Shown: positions 36,511-45,829 of the stretch, in pieces
How positions within the stretch are numbered: position 1 is the first letter of the stretch
Layout: each line of letters begins with the position of its first letter
DNA from: Ancylostoma caninum
Taxonomy: Eukaryota > Nematoda > Chromadorea > Rhabditida > Ancylostomatidae
Assembly: GCA_037903475.1 (NCBI GenBank)
Contig: JBAJFG010000446.1
Location: forward strand, 682,001 to 746,000
DNA: 64,000 bases
Reading direction: 5' to 3'
The notes under the pieces: model-generated
Seen by the model: only the letters and a program-made list of their open reading frames with translations
Database searches by the model: none
What the model was told of the DNA's origin: nothing
Program-made: the position numbers and the translations under genes

Positions 36511-36681
36511 CCCAACAGTGTAATGCGTCGAGCAAAGACCCCAACAGCATTTTTCCCGCCATCCTTCCCTCAACTGCTGCTCAAGCTTCACTCCTCCTCA
36601 TAGCAGCAATCGAGGGCAGGATGGCAGCACCTGGGAGGAGATGCTACTGAGGTCTTTACTTGATGCATTACACTGTTCGGG
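36511..36681. mobile_element. small MITE, about 171 bp
   Basis: The ends CCCAACAGTGTAATGCGTCG and the inverted CCCGAACAGTGTAATGCATC continue to AGCAAAGACC and AGTAAAGACC, giving terminal repeats of about 30 bp. No target duplication was identified and there is no coding capacity. Confidence 0.6.
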
Positions 36682-37314
36682 CTGCGTTCGAGCTGTCCAG
36701 TTATTAGAGGAGTTCTAATCTAATGTAGTTTAATTTAGATTAATTCTATTGATTTAAATAGTTTTTCATTAGTGCACTTGCCTGCAATGCTTCGAAATGA
36801 ATGTTGAGAAGATAAATCAAGCTTTTTGGTAGTACATAAATAGTCATCTTCAACCGATCTATAGTTATTTATAATCGCAAAGCTCCCTCAAAACAGAGCA
36901 ATACTGTCGGTAACTTGAAACACCTGAGTAGACAGGAGTAAGTAAAATCTGAAAACTCAACTCTCTATCGCTATCTTCTCATGAGTTCTAGCTCAGGAAT
37001 CCTAGAAACCGTGTTTTGCATGAGATTGAAAGGTGCGAGTTTTAGAAATTTGAGAGGAAGATTTGAAACTCACACATGCTGTGAGTAAGTAATGTAACTG
37101 CCGCTCTTCGTTACATGGGACCGCTAAAGTGCTTTACCACCTGCGAAGGATTCTTTCATTTCTGCGTGATAGCTGGAGAATAGCAGCGCAAAGCTAGTAA
37201 AATAGTTCTGTTTGGAGAAAGCTGGTGAAATACTTGATTTGACTCCCTAGTCAAATGGTTGCGAAATGAAAAACTAGTCGGCAACTATTTTTCCACGCTG
37301 ATGATGACGTCATA

Positions 37315-37354
37315 CTAGTTTGCAAGCTGTTTCGCGCAAAAGCTTGTAAACTAG
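37315..37354. repeat. hairpin sequence
   Basis: CTAGTTTGCAAGCT and AGCTTGTAAACTAG can pair at 13 of 14 positions around a loop of about 12 bases. The role is unknown; it could be a remnant of a foldback element. Confidence 0.5.
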
Positions 37355-37436
37355 TTCATTTCGGCTTGTTTGCAACTTGCTTTTGAGAAATCCTTGTTTT
37401 CAACTTGCTCTAGGGGTTCTGAGTTCCTGCGGGTAT

Positions 37437-37615
37437 ACTCGAGGGCTATACCAATTAGCATTGCCGTCGCCGACTTCATTTTTTATAGGCATCGTGGGCG
37501 GTCTGAAATTGGCGGCTGGCCGTCGCGGCCCGCCCACAATCATTACGTATCAAAAATGAAGTCGCCAATTTTTGACGATGCTAGGTGCTATAATCCTCGA
37601 GGAGTATACCCGCAG
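37437..37615. mobile_element. foldback-type MITE, 179 bp
   Basis: The ends CTGCGGGTATACTCGAGG and the inverted CTGCGGGTATACTCCTCGAG continue with mismatches through GCGACTTCATTTTT to a centre rich in GGGCGG/CCGCCC, so most of the element is inverted repeat. No target duplication was seen. Confidence 0.65.
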
Positions 37616-38947
37616 CATAAGTGAAAAGAATGCACAGCCGCCGCGAGGCCATGAACGAGTGCATTTCACCTGCGTCGGAGATGCTCCCAGGAATGCCCCT
37701 GTCTTTCTTCTCATAGACGCACACGCGTACAATGCACGGATCTAGCATAAGTTCTTCTTGCGGTAGCCAAAGTTCACGCCATCTCTTTCTTCCGAAATAT
37801 TGTTCGCTGAACTCAGATGTTCACAAACTGAGATTTTCATGTGTGTTTAAATAGGTTTGGTTATGGAAAACTTGAAGAATAGGCGATCAATCTCTGCAGT
37901 TCGAAGCAGAGGTAATGACAGCTGTATGCGCAGCTCGTATTTGCGAAAATTACTCAGTCTTCCTCCGTTTGTGTCTCTTGATAACCAATATTCGTCTGCA
38001 GCATTTAGCAAAGCTCTGCTCCGGCAGAAGCAAGCGACTCCAGCCTCGTAGCAACTCCAGCCGCGTTCCGTAGACCGTACCTTTTCTTTCCTCTCCGAGC
38101 AAGGCGAAGCTCTTAGTCTCGCTTTAAACGGAAACTCTAACCAGGTGTACGAGAAAGCATCTTAAAGGCAAGAGCCGGGCAAAATTCCATCTCCAGAATT
38201 TCTATTGGATTTGTAGCCCACGGCGACGCCTTGGACGAAATCTATAGAAAAATCCCTGAAAAAGCCCCACAACGAACGCTCCCCATCGACAAGTTTCGGT
38301 ACAGCGTTTGCGGGTTTGCGGCGTCTGTGCTTTCAAATGACGTTATGCGGCGTGCCCTACATGCAGTCTGTTGTGGTGTCGTAGGAAAAAATTCATATTC
38401 AAACGATCGGTGGTCCGTCTGACGGAGTGGGGAAGGTTTCACGAAGTGTTCATTAGGCTGTGTGCATCTGAGCGTCCATTGTTGTTCAGCATGCACGCGC
38501 GCAGCTTTTGTCAGTTGGAGCGCGTTTCCCCACGGCCACCGTAGTTCTCGGACGTTTTGTCCCATATCTAGCGATAGAGCTTATAATGAGGTCTCAAACT
38601 TTAGATGCATGCTACAAATATGTTCTGGATTCCGGAGAGCAAGAAATCTGTATAGGCGAGATTTTGACCGTACCTTGCCTTTAAGGGACATTCATGGCAG
38701 AAGCATGAGTTCGCCGTTCATTATGATTAACGATGAACCTGGTCGCAGTTTTGACGCAGGTAGGGCGCATGGATTTGTGACCGCTTGTTATTTTGGCTCG
38801 AATTCTGTTTTCGCGTTAAATCTCCCTCTCCCTAGAAATCTCCCTAGAAAATCCTTTGCAAATGAATGCGTGTACTTTTCGCGCGACTGAATTATGAATC
38901 TTGAGAAAAATCGTCCTCAGAGGCGGCACCCCCGGAAGTTTTTGTAC
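37616..38947. other. no supportable gene
   Basis: Plus-strand frames at 37857-38051, 38231-38422 and 38462-38890 are open but have no recognised domain and are overlapped by open minus frames. Words at 37620-37745 (CCGCCGCGAGG, AGACGCACACGCGTACAATG) suggest another decayed member of the GGGCAATTTATAC MITE family. Confidence 0.3.
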
Positions 38948-39110
38948 CTGAGTTTCTGAAAGTTTTGGATAGTTAGCAATTGTCCTAACAATTCGCCAAT
39001 AGCTGCATCGCCGTAGACAACAGCATTCTCAAGATAAAGAGAGATTAGACGTGCTCCAACTTTCAACAAAAGGAGTTGTTTGAATGAATGGGTGTTTTCG
39101 TCCACAATCA
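38948..39110 (-). CDS. possible internal exon, unknown protein
   Basis: Minus strand, between acceptor-like AAAGAAACATAG and donor CTCAG-GTACAA, 53 open codons read IVDENTHSFKQLLLLKVGAR, LISLYLENAVVYGDAAIGEL and LGQLLTIQNFQKL. The helix-forming, natural composition and flanking splice signals favour a real exon. A further open minus-strand frame upstream (to 39341) ends in a stop just before it, so no in-phase partner was secured. Confidence 0.35.
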
Positions 39111-39718
39111 CTATGTTTCTTTACAATAGAGCCTACTTCTATCCACAGAATTAAGAGTTCGGTCCGGTTGGCGGATGGTGTCCCCGTAATTTACGGCGTA
39201 AGATGTGAAATTTGGTTCGCTCATGACTATATTAATAACAGTCACCTCTCGGCTGCCAGTGGAGAGTCTATCCAACGTTGAATATATGTTCCGATTTTCA
39301 GTCCAAGAAGGTAGTTTGGACCCATCATGCTTAGAAATCAAAGTACCTGCCTGCTCATCGGATTGAACTTTTCGTCTTGACGTTCATTTCTACACACTTC
39401 CTTCCATATCAAGCCTAAGCAGCTCTTGCGTCTTTTGCAAACGGCCCAAACAGGAAAGAAAATCGCCTTTTTCATAGGTTTTAACAGAAGTGATCACTGC
39501 ATTCGATTTCACTGTATTTTTAAATCTTGCATAATTGCAAAATCTGTGGAAGCAGAACTACAGTGACTGTTGCCTTTAGGTTGTGCACGGGGAATAGAAA
39601 CACAATGGAATGGACAGAGGTGTTTGGAAAACACAAACAAGTGATAAGTGCAAGAAAGAGCAACTGTGAATAAACAAGAACTCATCGTACATACGCAGTC
39701 GGGTGATCCCATGATTCT

Positions 39719-40256
39719 ATGCGGCCGTTTCTGCTAATGATCGGCTATACCTTATTGGAAAGCTTCGTGAAAATTTCTGGCAATGCAGTTCTAGCACGGA
39801 GTCCACCGAAGTGCAAATTCTTGCAGTCTCACACGGTGAGCAATTAAAATTCCATTCATTGTGCTACGGCGAAACTGTCAAGCAGCATTACAATCATACT
39901 ATCAAAGTCTTAATGAAGATAATCCTAACATTACAGGTAGACATGACGAGCATGAAAATATGCGTCCAGGCGAGTAGGCAGTCCACCACTTACGAGAACT
40001 GTCCAGAATATCAGTTCGAGATAGGGTATATCGAAGAGAATGTAGGTAGTTTGATTCAATGCACAACATCTTTGAAGCCTCCAGAAACCAAGTTCAGGCT
40101 CATGGATGCTTTTATGGAGAAGGGATTACCACTTGCACATGCACCAACCCTTCCACCTGCTTCGCTGATGGAGAAACCCTATTGGTGGGAGTGCTGCTGT
40201 TGTTCTTTGTGATGCAGTGTGAAGGTTGTGTTAGGAGCTTTGAGCGAAAACTTTGA
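39719..40256 (+). CDS. small Cys-rich secreted/membrane protein, Ly6-like spacing
   Basis: Three exons join in phase: 39719-39835, 39937-40041 and 40098-40256, with introns of 101 bp (GTGAGC to TTACAG) and 56 bp (GTAGGT to TTCAG). The 126-residue product starts MRPFLLMIGYTLLESF, a hydrophobic leader-like start. Cysteines follow at 32, 48, 61, 78, 87, 89 and 95, including GCFYGEGITTCTCTNPSTC at 77-95. A hydrophobic segment (LLVGVLLLFFVM, about 102-113) lies near the C-terminus. The C-x8-C-x-C end and the membrane anchor recall nematode uPAR/Ly6-type small proteins, but the terminal C-N pair is not seen, so the family is tentative. The upstream start could be an internal Met if another exon exists. 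Confidence 0.5.
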
Positions 40257-40470
40257 ACTCTAACTCGCCGTCTCAGCTTTATTCAGCTGATTGGTTGTAG
40301 CTTCACAGAGACATTGGTTGTAGCCTCACACAGACACTGGTAGAGATAACCCGTCCAAAAACTTTTGACACCACCGAGTGTTATAACGACGTGTTGGGAT
40401 GTAAGTTGTCCCACTCCCCTCCCGACCATTTTCTTCCTATTTGTCGAAACCAGCCTGATCGTCTGGCTAA

Positions 40471-40667
40471 GGCTCATAGCATACTTCACAGCGACACCGT
40501 CGTGGTGAAGAAAATGAATGGAAATGATGAGAACAAAATGCTACGAGTTCTAATATCTTACCACACAGTTTGCATGGAATACCGTGCTGGCATAGGAGCC
40601 ACTGTGAGTAAACTTGTGGTGGTGAACGGTCGCAGCGACAGCGTCGCTGCAAAGCATGCTCCAGGCC
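40471..40667 (+). mobile_element. PIF/Harbinger-like MITE, second 197-bp copy
   Basis: Same length and layout as 31016-31212: CACAGCGACACCGTCG near the left end, AGTTTGCATGGAATACCGTG in the middle, CGCAGCGACAGCGTCGCTG at the right. The flanks are TAA on the left and TTA on the right, so the duplication is imperfect. It begins within the truncated hairpin element (CAGCCTGATCGTCTGGCT). Confidence 0.75.
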
Positions 40668-40721
40668 TTAGAAATTCTTGTTTCTTATCACACTGTTTGC
40701 TTAGAATAGCGCGCTGGCATA

Positions 40722-41492
40722 CTCAGGCACTTCTAGGGGACCAGCCGCTGACCTAGATTTGACGGGCCGCGCAAGGGATGAAAACTGGTCAGCAATTGGG
40801 TACGCGGGCGGTCAGCTTCTGATCGAAAGCGGAGCAGCCGCGCACCCAATTGCTGACGGGCCGCGCTACATTTCCCGACGAGACGAGAACCCTTGCTCTC
40901 CCTTTTTGAATTCAGCCTTCATTGCATGTTCTCCGCTCCTATATATCCTTGTCGTGCATCTGACATCGTCAGTCATATGTATATCATCATTGTAGGCTAT
41001 AAGCAGGCTCACACTTGTGCGCAGCGTACACCGGGGTGCGCGGCGAGACCACCAGGCACCACGAGTAAGCACCATTGCATTTCGCTGCAATACTGGTTCG
41101 ATTCTCGGTATTGTAAAAATTTTTTTTAAAGGGCGGAATCTCTTCGGAATTAATTGTGGAGCAAAGAGGGTGACACACTACTGACAAGGGTGGACAGCCG
41201 AATGAACTGTATTTACACTGTTGGGTGAAGATAGGTGATGCTGCATATCACATGAAAGAACTTATTTACAATTGGGGTGCGCTGCTGGTCAGCTGAGATA
41301 AAGAAGGGTGCGCGGCCGGTCCGTTAGATAAGCATGGGTGCGCGGCTGGTCAGTTATGATAAAGAGGGGTGCGCGGCTGGTCCGCTAAGATAAAAAGGGG
41401 TGCGCGGCTGGTCCGCTAAGATAATAAGGGATGCGCGGGCGGTCCTCTACAATAAGGAAGGGTGCGCGGGCGGTCCCCTAAAAGTGCCTGAG
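40722..41492. mobile_element. TA-flanked inverted-repeat element with internal array
   Basis: The ends CTCAGGCACTTCTAGGGGAC and the inverted CTCAGGCACTTTTAGGGGAC are flanked by TA (40720-40721 and 41493-41494). The empty site is visible in other copies of the interrupted MITE (CTGGCATAGGAGCC), proving insertion with a TA duplication, as Tc1/mariner-type elements make. The 771-bp interior has a short palindrome (GGTCAGCAATTGGGT and CCCAATTGCTGAC, 40785-40860) and a one-sided array at 41274-41484. There is no transposase. Confidence 0.82.
41274..41484 (+). repeat. 31-bp tandem array, seven units
   Basis: Units follow GGGTGCGCGGCTGGTCCGCT plus AAGATAAAAAG. The last unit runs into the terminal repeat (GGTCCCCTAAAAGTGCCTGAG), so the array motif GGTCC.CTAA is a variant of the terminus itself. 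Confidence 0.92.
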
Positions 41493-42019
41493 TAGGAGCC
41501 ACTGTGAGAAAACTTGTGGTGGTGAACGGTTGCAGCGACAGCGTCGCTGTGTAGTATGTCATGGGCCTAAAAAACTTGTGGTGGTGAACGGTCACAGCGT
41601 CGCTATGTACTATGCTACAGACCTAAGAGTATGCCCAGACTTCGCCAGTTCAAAATGAATAAAATTGAACCGGCGATATGAGAGATAAGGAAATGACACG
41701 TATTGATTGCCACTTTAAATCGCCACGGATCGCCCGTACTCTTGAAGATGTGTCCAAAATGAACTGGCGACATGAGTGATAGCGATAGTGGGAACGATGC
41801 TTATCGATCGCCACACCCCATTTATTATCATCCCTCTTACGTCTGAGGTATTCTCACTCACTTTATCTATGTGGCGATCGCTGACGGTCGTGGCGATCGC
41901 GACGACAGCTGCAGTGGCGATCGCCACGATTGCTGGCAAAGTCTGGGGTTACTCTATTGTCGGAATATCAAGCTTCTTCTGTGCTCTCTTCGGTAGCCTC
42001 AATTCGTGTGTGTTCCACC

Positions 42020-42181
42020 ACTGAGGGCTCGGCGCAATATTTTCGCAGCTATGGACCCGTTCATGACACCTTCCTCACCACTGGACGCTGGTGCACCACT
42101 CTTGCAGCAATGGAACCGTCCAGTAACATTTTCTCCAGTACGGCAAACCAGCGTACCACTCTCGCAGCTGTGGATCCATCT
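42020..42181 (+). repeat. degenerate minisatellite
   Basis: About three units of roughly 55 bp (GCAGCTATGGACCCGTTCAT, CTGGTGCACCACTCTTGCAG, GCAAACCAGCGTACCACTCT) related to the GCGCACCC/TGGACCCG minisatellite at 33550 and 47830. Just upstream (41700-41940) GGCGATCGC words recur several times. Confidence 0.5.
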
Positions 42182-42628
42182 AATGACGATTTCGGGGACA
42201 AATCCCGTTCCAACCTGCGGGAAATCCCCGACGAAACGTTTGAAAGAGGACCAATAGCGGGCAAACAGCCGGTGAAATCACGCATGCTGCTGGCCAAACG
42301 CGCTGTTGAGCGAATAGCGGTTGAACCAGAATCATTCGGGTTGGTGCACGACCGTCAGGGTTCGGCCAGCTACTCTGATGTTCATTGGCGATACATTTGG
42401 CGAGGTTTGTTTGGCAACCTCGCAGACGAGCGTACCAACCGTGTAGGCAAACGAAGCCCGTCAAATGTATTGCCAAACAATAAGCCCCGCAAAATGTATT
42501 GCCAAACAAAACTCGTCGAATGTATCGCCACGCAAAGCTTGCCATTTTTATCGCCAAACAAACCTTGCCAATTGCATCGTCAAACAAAAGGGTTATCAAC
42601 CGCGCAAAGATTTTGATATCCTTAGGAT

Positions 42629-43188
42629 GAGGGCGCGTGTGGCGCAGTGGTAAGAGGCTCGCTGCGCACGCACACGATCGATGGTTCGATCCCAAAGGCC
42701 AACCAAGTCTTCCATCCCTCCGGCAGTGGCGGACGCAGAAAGTGGGCGGGAGGGGGGCGTGGGAAGAAAAGTGGGGTCTCCGCCGTTTTGGGGACCCAGA
42801 CGGAAAATAAAATTAATAATAATATTAATTATAATAATAAACAATAAATAAAAAATATATTAAAAATAATAATAAAAATAAACAATTAAAAATAAACTAA
42901 CACAAGATTTTTATTTGTATTGTAAAGTAATTTCGAAAATTTGGCGACCCATTCTCGGGGGGGGGCGCCCCCCTCCTGCGTCCGCCACTGCCCTCCGGGG
43001 TCGGTAAATTGGTACCAGAGGAGTCTGGGAGGATGAAGCACTGACTTGGTACATCGGTGCCCCCCGCAAGTCATTGTACAGGGCACATACGCATTCAACG
43101 CCTCTACGAAGCCCAGATGAAGTCGAATGCGTGGCGCATCCCTCGTGACGGGATTGATTAACGCCGGCCACTTTATCCTTTTATCCTT
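42629..43188 (+). mobile_element. tRNA-derived SINE interrupted by a hAT MITE
   Basis: The A box TGGCGCAGTGGTAAGAGGC (about 42640-42658) and B box GGTTCGATCC (42683-42692) give a tRNA-type promoter. The body resumes after the MITE (ACATACGCATTCAACGCC, GATGAAGTCGAATGCGTG, GGGATTGATTAACGCC) and ends in TTATCC repeats. TATCCTTAGGAT flanks it at 42617-42628 and 43189-43200, a 12-bp target duplication. Without the MITE and its duplicated 8 bp the SINE is about 285 bp. It matches 22113-22336. Confidence 0.88.
42724..42990 (-). mobile_element. hAT-type MITE, 267 bp, perfect 8-bp duplication
   Basis: The termini CAGTGGCGGACGCAG and GCGTCCGCCACTG are flanked by CCCTCCGG at 42716-42723 and 42991-42998. 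It is in the opposite orientation to the copies at 17593 and 35016, to which it is otherwise nearly identical in order. It lies inside the SINE body. Confidence 0.94.
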
Positions 43189-43205
43189 TATCCTTAGGAT
43201 ATCGT

Positions 43206-43270
43206 GCCATGATACCAATCCTCGGAGTCCTCTGCCTTACCAACTGAGCCATCAGCCAGCCGACAACACC
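43206..43270 (-). repeat. tRNA-like sequence, degraded
   Basis: The minus strand reads GGCTGATGGCTCAGTTGGTA and AGGCAGAGGACTCCGAGG, a good A-box and D-arm-like region. The expected GGTTCGAATCC B box is degraded (CACGATATCC). It is probably the head of another SINE, not a functional tRNA. Confidence 0.5.
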
Positions 43271-44056
43271 GATGGTTAAGCCTCCAACTAAGAATGAAAT
43301 GAACGCCTTATCAGAACACCCGTGAAATGTATTGCCATACAAACCTTGCCATTTGTATCGCCAAGCAAACCTCGTCAAATGTATTGCCAACAGATTCTCT
43401 TGCCTTTTATATCGCCAAACACCCGTAAAATGTATCGTCAACAGATTGTCTTGCCAAATGTATCGCCAAACAGGCTCTTCACTCATTCTCCCGTAAATCA
43501 TATTGCCAAGCAAAATTTTATCCCGTGCAATGTATTGCCAAACACATTCTCTTGCCAAATGTATCGCCAAATGTACCGGGATGGAAGCTATCAGCAGCAG
43601 TAGTGGATAAAGCAGCGGACTCTCAATCATTCATGAATAAGCCCGGGTTAGTTCGGATCCACTCAGTAATAGAAGAAAGCTAGTACTACGAAAACATGGA
43701 TGGACCTTGCAAACAGTCATTTTCTCGTATTTCTAATGAGAATTTGCCTATTTGTGTTAGATTTATGCTCCTGTGGATCAATTCCTATCCACAGTGGCTT
43801 CGAACCCGAGGCTCTTCCATGCAAGACTGACTGTGCGCAAGCAGTGACCAGGCTGAGGTTGTCACGGTGCAGGCGTCCAGTTGACAAGTAATTGTGGAAT
43901 GCTGCCTTGTGCGTTCGATCAGGAGTAGTGGCATTTGATGGTTTGTTGCGGGCTCATGGCGATCTGAACGCGGACAGTACTCGGGCAAAAACACCCAAAC
44001 GCTCGTTCCGACCCTCGCACCCCGCTCGTTCGGGATTTGCCCCCGAAAAAGGCTGA

Positions 44057-45166
44057 GTTGTAGCTGAGCTCCAGCTCACTCGCACAACGTTCTGGTCCTG
44101 TCACGTGACGAGTTTCTCACTAATGGGTGTTGGCGTACCTCTTCCATAGCTGCCGACACATTCTTCCTGCTTACATCTGTGCCGACGCACCCTTGTGCCG
44201 TGTGATTGGTTGCCCGTCACACGGGCCCGTCCTGAATGTTGTACCAGGAAGTATACTCGTTTCGTACCTCAGAGCTGGCTTCAAAACTGGGTGCTTGCTC
44301 AGCATACCCACTTCCTTTAATTGCCTTGACCATGAAGTCCAGTGTTTCTGGAAGCTATGTAGGGTTTACGTCATGACTGCCTCCCTGCGGACATCCTTTC
44401 AACGGCATATAGGAGGAAAGTTCAGACGACGCACAAATGTCCAGAAGCAACTCCGTTTTGGAATGTTTTCGATCCTGCTGCACCAGAGGGAAATGGGCTT
44501 CTGAGATCCGAATAAAGCAATTTTGTTGGCAGTGGTCCTGCTAAGTCAGTCCCTTAATTTAACCACCACTTGTTCTCATTTAGAGTTTTCACACCACGCG
44601 AACCTCGGCCAAAAATCTTTGGGTCACCCTGTAGATGCATGTGTCTGTCGCAGACATTTGTTTGCAGAGGATTTCCTATGAAGACCGGTCAGTGCCGCAT
44701 GTACCATACATTCTGGATGAGAATAATGCACAACCGCCATGAATAGAAGCAACACTGCAAACACGTGCGTCTGACTTGCGTCTGAGCTGCGTTGAGAATG
44801 CGACTGGATCTAGCGTTCGTCTACGCACGCTCATCAAAAGCATGCACCTGGTATTACAAATAGCACTAAAGGGTGTTGCCAGTTTAGGAATTGCATAATT
44901 TCTTATTTACAGTTTAGGAGTTGCATAATTTCTTATCCTTATTTCTATGTGTGTTTCGCTCCCAGTATTAAATTGTCCATCATCAGAATCGGATTAATTT
45001 TTCAAGCTTTGCGCCAAACTTTTTACGAGGGTTTTGTATTGGACCTGACACAACTCTACTAATATCTCTTCAGAAATGAACCATTCGAACCCGACTCACC
45101 TTCTCAATAACGACGGGATCTCCATGTGCTTTTCCCTGCAATTTTCTGTAAAGCCTAATTATTTAG
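44057..45166. other. repeat-rich stretch, no supportable gene
   Basis: Positions 44120-44200 hold decayed GCCGACGCACCC minisatellite units. Positions 44630-44860 (CCTATGAAGACCGGTCAGTG, GTCTGAGCTGCGTTGAGAAT) are a diverged GGGCAATTTATAC-family MITE. The 125-codon frame at 44127-44504 starts in the repeat and has no domain. AGTTTAGGAATTGCATAATT is locally duplicated at about 44880-44930. Confidence 0.4.
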
Positions 45167-45829
45167 GGCAAAAATGGTTCGACAAGTATGAACAGGAATG
45201 AGCTGCCTTGCTTGCGATTGCGGTGGAATAAGAAGCGCAACGACATTCAAGCCCAGGCATTAGGACATTCATCGGAGAAAAGCGTTGCTGTAAATGTCAG
45301 TAAAGAAGAAGCGATGCAACAACGCGGCAATGTTGCACTCCAGAAAAGGGACATCAACATGGATTATGACGATAAAACCACCACCACATCAAAGGAAGAG
45401 ATAACTGGGACTACAATCCTTGATACAACTGAAATTTCGGCGGAAAAGTCAACTGAAGCTATGACCCATCCAGGAATGGACGATGTGGTCCCAGTAAAAA
45501 CAGAAGATATGATCCCAGCAACAACTGCAGTTAAGACCACTGAAACAACTGAAACATCGACCACTGGAACAACTGAAGGTACCAGCACGTCCACTACTGA
45601 AGCGCCAACTACCACCACAATAACAACCTCAACACCTACTACTACTACGGCCACTACTACGACGTCGATATCTACCGAAACCACACACACAACAACTTCC
45701 ACATCAACTACTCCCACAACTACTACAATAACAAGTACTACACCCATTCTTCCTATAAAACCGAAAGTCGTTAGCACACTGGCTCCGAGCGTGACTTCTA
45801 GTGTTATCTCTGCGACAGAGATTGACGAC
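45167..45829 (+). CDS. Thr-rich mucin-like exon
   Basis: The frame opens after the acceptor-like ATTATTTAG and runs 221 codons to a GTACGA donor, ending in phase after TEIDD. The first part is mixed and charged (NRNELPCLRLRWNKKRND, KEEAMQQRGNVALQKRD). From about residue 65 it becomes Thr/Ser/Glu-rich, with long TTTT, TTTTTS and TTET runs, typical of heavily O-glycosylated mucin-like or cuticular surface proteins. No signal peptide is present in this exon, so an upstream exon is expected. A weak acceptor (AACGAAAAG, near 45904) would continue in phase into FVFQLAMLAVNKDL, but this is unproven. The reverse-strand Val-rich frame is an artefact. Confidence 0.55.

Larger units (their letters stand above)
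40668..41625 (+). mobile_element. third and fourth Harbinger-like MITE fragments, third split
   Basis: The third fragment runs from about 40668 to 40719 (TTATCACACTGTTTGCTTAG), is interrupted by the element at 40722-41492, and resumes at 41495-41558 (GGAGCCACTGTGAGAAAACT to GTCATGGGCC). A fourth partial copy follows to 41625 (AAACTTGTGGTGGTGAACGG). The left part of the third copy is missing. Confidence 0.65.
42380..43577. mobile_element. inverted-repeat element made largely of its own terminal motif
   Basis: The left end has TTGGCGATACATTTGGC and the right end GCCAAATGTATCGCCAA. Between them are two arrays of 25-32-bp units based on AAATGTATTGCCAAACAA (42410-42600 and 43320-43577). The central part is occupied by a SINE carrying a hAT MITE and by a tRNA-like fragment. 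Exact ends are blurred because the terminal motif itself is repeated; no clean target duplication was seen. Confidence 0.65.
42182..44056 (+). mobile_element. CTCAGACAATT-family element, copy 2, heavily interrupted
   Basis: The left arm (GATTTCGGGGACAAATCCCG, GACGAAACGTTTGAAAGAGG, GGCCAAACGCGCTGTTGAGC) runs to about 42379. The right half resumes at about 43578 (GGGATGGAAGCTATCAGCAG, tRNA-like head AGTGGATAAAGCAGCGGACT, then GGGATTTGCCCCCGAAAA at the end). Compared with the copy at 62214, about 200 bp of the middle is missing around the insertion. Confidence 0.7.

Noticed and set aside
41930..42616. 228-codon plus-strand open frame, the second longest in the window
   Set aside because: It spans a minisatellite, the left arm of the 0.88-kb repeat and the GCCAAATGTATC array. 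No domain, and the repeat structure explains it.
42629..42710. Possible functional tRNA gene
   Set aside because: A and B boxes are good, but acceptor and anticodon stems do not form and the body continues as a SINE with its own 12-bp duplication.
43206..43270. Possible functional tRNA on the minus strand
   Set aside because: The T-arm consensus is degraded and the 3' part does not pair with the 5' part.
42380..43577. CRISPR-like array (repeats of about 28 bp)
   Set aside because: Spacers are not unique, units drift, and the host DNA is clearly nematode with introns and SINEs.
45364..45777. 137-codon minus-strand frame rich in Val
   Set aside because: It is the antisense shadow of the Thr-rich exon (ACC/ACT/ACA read as GGT/AGT/TGT).
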